Shown: positions 60,699-64,000 of the stretch, piece by piece
How positions within the stretch are numbered: position 1 is the stretch's first letter
Layout: every line of letters starts with the position of its first letter
DNA from: Lentzea fradiae
Lineage (GTDB): Bacteria > Actinomycetota > Actinomycetes > Mycobacteriales > Pseudonocardiaceae
DNA length: 64,000 nucleotides
Direction: 5' to 3'
Assembly (NCBI RefSeq): GCF_900100955.1
Contig: NZ_FNCC01000015.1
Span: forward strand, 143,050-207,049
The notes under the pieces: model-generated
Databases searched by the model: none
Seen by the model: only the letters and a program-made list of their open reading frames with translations
What the model was told of the DNA's origin: nothing
Program-made: the position numbers and the translations under genes

Positions 60699-61837
60699 GC
60701 CGTCACCGGAACCCGCGCCGACACGCCCGTTCCCGCACCGGGCTCCGACTCGACCTGCACGGTCCCCGCCACCCCCTCGATCCGCTGCCTCATCGCCACC
60801 AGCCCGAACCCCTCGGCACGGGCCTGGTCGAAGCCGCGCCCGTCGTCCCGCACGTCCAGCGCGACCTCGTTCTCCAGGTAGGACAACGTGACCCCGACCC
60901 GGCCCGCCCGCGCGTGCCGAGCCACGTTCGCCAACGCCTCCTGCGCCGCCCGCAGCAACGCGAACTCCGCCTCGGGCGCGATCGGCCGCGCCTCACCCGT
61001 GGTCACGACCTGCACCGGCACGTCGTGCAGCTCCGACCACCTGGCGGCGACCCCGGCCAGCGCGTCGCCCAGCCGCGCCGTCCGCAGCGGTTCCGGACGC
61101 AGTGCCGCGACCGAACGCCTTGCCTCGTCAAGGCTTTCCCTCGCCAGGCCGGTCGCGGCGGCGACGTGCCGAGGCCACGTCGACTCGTCCGCGGCACGCA
61201 GCTGGCTGATGATGCCGGTGAGCCCCTGCGCCAGCGTGTCGTGGATCTCCCGCGCCATCCGCTGCCGCTCCTCGCGCACCCCGGCCTCGCGCGCCTGCAC
61301 CAGAAGCTGCTCGTGCAGCGCGGCGTTCTCCGCCAACGACTCGGCAAGCCTGCGGTTGGCCTCCCGCGTCTCCGCGAGCGCCTGCGCCCGTTCTGCCTCC
61401 TGCCGTTCGAGCCGCCGGTTGAAGAAGGCGAAGGCACACAACGGAACCGCGTTACCGGCCATCACCGCGACCCAGATCGCGAAGCCGACAGGCGTGGACT
61501 TGTCCACCGCGTACGACTGGGCCGTACCCGCCACGACCGCCACCGCCGCAACGCCAACCGGTTGCCACGGAAAGGTCAGCGTGCGGAACGCGTAGAAGTA
61601 CGGCACGGGCGTCAGGAACCCGAACAACGGGTTGAACACCACCAGGGCCGCCGTCACCGCGGTGAGTCCCACACCGAACACCCAGGGCCGCACCCACGCC
61701 GCCATGCCGGCCGCGAGCCAGCCCGCTGTCACCGCGCACAGCACGAGCTCGAGCGGCTCCGGCCGCCGGTCCATGAAGGTGGCCGCCGCCAGCACCACCA
61801 GCAGGACGTACGGCCATCGCGCCACCGGAATGCTCAT
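60695..61837 (-). CDS. HisKA_3-type sensor histidine kinase
   Basis: 380 residues. Five to six membrane segments in the first 140 residues with hardly any outside loop (an intramembrane-sensing type), a coiled coil (RRLERQEAERAQALAETREANRRLAESLAEN), the phosphorylation motif EERQRMAREIHDTLAQGLTG with His199, and a GHKL ATPase ending in DVRDDGRGFDQ and GFGLVAMRQRIEG. Same operon as the NarL-type regulator. Intramembrane-sensing kinases often respond to envelope stress or cell-wall antibiotics; the signal here is unknown. Confidence 0.93.
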   Translation of the reverse strand: MSIPVARWPYVLLVVLAAATFMDRRPEPLELVLCAVTAGWLAAGMAAWVRPWVFGVGLTAVTAALVVFNPLFGFLTPVPYFYAFRTLTFPWQPVGVAAVAVVAGTAQSYAVDKSTPVGFAIWVAVMAGNAVPLCAFAFFNRRLERQEAERAQALAETREANRRLAESLAENAALHEQLLVQAREAGVREERQRMAREIHDTLAQGLTGIISQLRAADESTWPRHVAAATGLARESLDEARRSVAALRPEPLRTARLGDALAGVAARWSELHDVPVQVVTTGEARPIAPEAEFALLRAAQEALANVARHARAGRVGVTLSYLENEVALDVRDDGRGFDQARAEGFGLVAMRQRIEGVAGTVQVESEPGAGTGVSARVPVTA

Positions 61838-61901
61838 CCGCGTTCCTCTCCCCCGCCGGTCAATCTAGTGGTGCCGCCCGGCCCGTGGGCGGGTCGCACG
61901 A

Positions 61902-63473
61902 CTAGCCCGGTTCGACCGCGAGGGCGTGCCGGAACACCGAACGCGGGTCCCACCGGGCCTTGACCCGTTGCAGCCGCGGATAGTTGTCCTTGTAGTAGAG
62001 GCACTGCGCGGACACGCCGGAGGTGTTCCACGCCGGGTCCGCGAGGTCGGCGTCCGCGTAGTTGATGTAGGAACCGTCGTTGACCTCGCCCGGCACCGGC
62101 ACACCACCGGTCTCGGCGTAGACGTCCCGGTAGAACTCGCGCACCCACGCGAGGTTGGCCGCATCGTCCTGCTCCTCGCTCCACACCGACTGGTAGACCG
62201 CCTTCATCACCACGTCCCGCTGCGCGATCGCGGTCTCGTGCGCCGCGACGGCGTTGGCCTGTCCGCCATACCCGACCAGCAACAGGCTCCCGCCCGGCAT
62301 CCCCGCCGGGTCGCTGAGACCACGCCAGATCGCGGCCAACTGGTTGTTGTCGAACGACTTGCGCAGGTAAGCGGCCTTGATCTTGTACCGCCGCGTGAGC
62401 ACGTCACCGGGTTCGCCGGTGCCCGGCCACGTCATCTTGTGCAGCCACGGAACGGTCTTGCGCAGCTCGAACACCGGCGTGAGCCCCGCCCCCACCGTCC
62501 CCACCAGCTCGTCGATCATCGCGTCAACGCCCGGCAGGCCCGCATCGGCCTGCACGGACAACATCGCGATGCCGCCATTGCGTTGCTGCACCTCAAGAAC
62601 CCCGTACAACCCGGCCTGCGGCACCCCCGGCGCACTGTGCCGCTCGTGCCACGCCCCGAAGTTCCGCAACAGCCCGCCGAGCTTCTCCTCGGTCAGCTGC
62701 CCCCAGTCCCAGATCGTCACGTGCTGCACCATCGCCCGCGGCATCGGCGGCAACACGGCCCCGCTCCCCGGCGACCGCAGCCAGTACTTCGTCACCACCC
62801 CGAAGTTCCCGCCACCACCCCCGGTGTGCGCCCACCACAGCTCGCGGTGGGGATCGTCCTTCTCCCGAGTCGCGACCACAGCCCGCGCCCGCCCGTCCTT
62901 GCCGACCACGACCACCTCGACCCCGTACAGGTGATCCACCACAGCCCCGTACCGGCGCGACAACGGCCCGTACCCACCACCCGCGATGTGCCCGCCGGCC
63001 CCGACCTCCGGACACCCACCCCCCGGGATCGTGACACCCCACCCGGCGCACAACGTCCGGTACACCTGCCCCAGCGTCGCCCCGGGCCGCACCACGAACG
63101 CCTTCTTCGCCGAGTCGTACCCGACCTCGTCCAACGCCGACAGATCCAGCAACGTCCGAAACTCCGGCGCGGCCGTCAGGTTCTCGAAGCAGTGCCCCCC
63201 ACTGCGAACAGCGATCCGCCGCCCACTCCGCACAGCCTCGTCAACCGCCCGCACAACCTGCTCCGTCGACGTCGGCACCCGAATCTCATCAGGCCGCGCA
63301 ACGAACCGGAAATTGTTGCCCCGCACCAGGTTCTCGTAACGCACGTCCTCCGGCCCGATCCGCACCGCCACCGCCGGCGCCGCCACCGCACTCCCCTGGA
63401 CAAACACCCCTCCGGCCACGACGGCTCCCGCCCCCGCCATCAACGTGCGCCGGCTCATGCCTGCGTTGGTCAT
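61902..63473 (-). CDS. Tat-exported FAD-linked oxidase, berberine-bridge-enzyme type
   Basis: 523 residues. A twin-arginine signal (SRRTLMAGAGAVVAGGVF) starts the protein, and a PCMH FAD domain follows. His94 in VRSGGHCF and Cys154 in PGGGCPEVGAGGHIAGGGYG are placed to hold FAD by two covalent bonds, as in BBE, AknOx and GOOX. The C-terminal BBE segment SYINYADADLADPAW...YYKDNYPRLQRVKARWDPRSVFRHALAV is intact. Such oxidases act on alcohols, sugars or amines, making peroxide. The ATG at 63473 follows GGGGAG. The window holds no partner gene; the two-component system lies just downstream on the same strand. Confidence 0.92.
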   Translation of the reverse strand: MTNAGMSRRTLMAGAGAVVAGGVFVQGSAVAAPAVAVRIGPEDVRYENLVRGNNFRFVARPDEIRVPTSTEQVVRAVDEAVRSGRRIAVRSGGHCFENLTAAPEFRTLLDLSALDEVGYDSAKKAFVVRPGATLGQVYRTLCAGWGVTIPGGGCPEVGAGGHIAGGGYGPLSRRYGAVVDHLYGVEVVVVGKDGRARAVVATREKDDPHRELWWAHTGGGGGNFGVVTKYWLRSPGSGAVLPPMPRAMVQHVTIWDWGQLTEEKLGGLLRNFGAWHERHSAPGVPQAGLYGVLEVQQRNGGIAMLSVQADAGLPGVDAMIDELVGTVGAGLTPVFELRKTVPWLHKMTWPGTGEPGDVLTRRYKIKAAYLRKSFDNNQLAAIWRGLSDPAGMPGGSLLLVGYGGQANAVAAHETAIAQRDVVMKAVYQSVWSEEQDDAANLAWVREFYRDVYAETGGVPVPGEVNDGSYINYADADLADPAWNTSGVSAQCLYYKDNYPRLQRVKARWDPRSVFRHALAVEPG

Positions 63474-63737
63474 CCCACTCCCCCGCGTCTGTGGCGCCTG
63501 TGGTGGTCGCCGTGGTGGTGCCACCGTGGCAGGGCGGGAATCTTCGGGACATCAGCCGATCAACGGGGTGGGCGGTGGAGCCGCCACCCAGCCGAACGGC
63601 TGAGACCGGGCTCGGCGGCGGGTGCTGGTTGGTGTGCCGCCGTGGCCGGGCACGGGTGAGTCGGGCACGGGTGGCCGGGCGCGCGGGTGGGTGTCGGGAC
63701 CTCGGTTGGCGGCAGCGGGCGGTCCACGCTGGTGAGT
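63474..63737. other. Upstream region of the oxidase gene
   Basis: Low-complexity GC-rich sequence with repeated GGTG, CGGGCACGGGT and GCCGCC words. No gene with normal codon bias is seen in either strand. Confidence 0.5.
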
Positions 63738-63882
63738 GGCCAGTGACCGGTCGCCGAGCCGCCACAGGTGGCCGGCGACGGGTGCAGCGGTCGCCGGCCA
63801 GCCGGCGATCTGCGGCGGTGTAGGCGGCCAACGACCGGTCGCCAACCAGCGACAGGTGGATGGCAACCGGTGCAGCGGTCGC
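63738..63882. repeat. Two 57-bp degenerate direct repeats, period 88
   Basis: 63738-63794 and 63826-63882 match at about 47 of 57 positions; both begin GGCCA and end GGTGCAGCGGTCGC. They contain palindromic GACCGGTCGCC words. Part of a repeat-rich end section. Confidence 0.65.
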
Positions 63883-63912
63883 AGGGGCAGCGGCTGGTGG
63901 CCGGACGCGGGC

Positions 63913-64000
63913 GGTCAGACGCGGATGGTCAGACGCGGATGGTCAGACGCGGATGGTCAGACGCGGATGGTCAGACGCGGATGGTCAGACGCGGATGGTC
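63913..64000. repeat. 14-bp minisatellite, continuing beyond the window
   Basis: Six perfect copies of GGTCAGACGCGGAT followed by GGTC at the window's edge. The period is not a multiple of three, so it is unlikely to code. The array probably varies in length between strains. Confidence 0.9.

Noticed and set aside
63491..63831. Overlapping plus and minus frames in the repeat-rich end
   Set aside because: Composition follows the GC-rich repeats, with no start signals and no domain; treated as non-coding.
63913..64000. CRISPR array
   Set aside because: The 14-bp units are head to tail without spacers, and no cas gene is in the window.

Overview
This window is GC-rich DNA with strong codon bias, many GTG starts and stop-start overlaps of the ATGA/GTGA kind. 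Its families include an MbtH-like protein, an ANTAR protein, a Ser/Thr kinase, an F420-type luciferase-like oxidoreductase, a gamma-butyrolactone-receptor-like TetR protein and a WS/DGAT acyltransferase. Together these point to a filamentous actinomycete, probably of the Pseudonocardiales (Lentzea/Saccharothrix type). The genus is inference. No rRNA or tRNA gene, insertion sequence, integrase or CRISPR array was seen, so this looks like chromosomal DNA with accessory islands.

Layout. 1-9.3 kb: a truncated FtsX-type permease, then secreted enzymes (a cutinase/PET-hydrolase homologue, a GH85 endoglycosidase, a DUF1996 protein and a small lipoprotein), a GntR-controlled ABC operon and a DMT transporter. 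9.3-10.9 kb: an orphan siderophore module (ornithine N-hydroxylase plus MbtH) behind an iron-box palindrome. 11-17.4 kb: a Dpp/Opp-type importer operon read towards its divergence point, with a LacI regulator and LacI-type operators; the same operator core precedes the DUF1996 gene. 17.7-25 kb: MOSC protein, lactonase, MEDS/ATPase sensor, WS/DGAT, HAD phosphatase, Ser/Thr kinase and ATP-grasp ligase. 25-32.4 kb: TetR (butyrolactone-type), SnoaL-like and XRE genes, a secreted intradiol dioxygenase, an aldehyde dehydrogenase, an 18-residue peptide ORF, an amino acid permease, a secreted NlpC/P60-like protein and an XRE regulator. 32.4-34 kb: a structured leader-peptide RNA, UdgX, CsbD and ANTAR genes. 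33.9-42 kb: glycogen/maltodextrin to trehalose genes (treX-treY-treZ) and malQ. 42-46 kb: LacI-RidA, a peroxiredoxin and TetR-LLM. 45.8-50.4 kb: a probable tyrosine-derived hydroxycinnamate module (MIO ammonia-lyase, candidate haem tyrosine hydroxylase, O-methyltransferase, CoA ligase). 50.5-54 kb: cell-wall genes (M23 peptidase, class A penicillin-binding protein). 54-64 kb: sugar kinase, MFS pump, sigma factor, epoxide hydrolase, nucleotidyltransferase, SIS protein, a two-component system, a Tat-exported berberine-bridge-type oxidase, and a repeat-rich end.

The strongest candidates for something undescribed are: (i) a 12-codon leader ORF in a foldable RNA at about 32.48-32.58 kb, whose Shine-Dalgarno sequence can pair with downstream sequence and which has no sense gene after it; (ii) a roughly 119-bp structured intergenic element, present twice in the same orientation and both times between convergent genes; (iii) the four-gene tyrosine/hydroxycinnamate cluster; (iv) an 18-residue peptide ORF with a strong ribosome binding site. 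All functional statements come from reading the sequence; no search was run.
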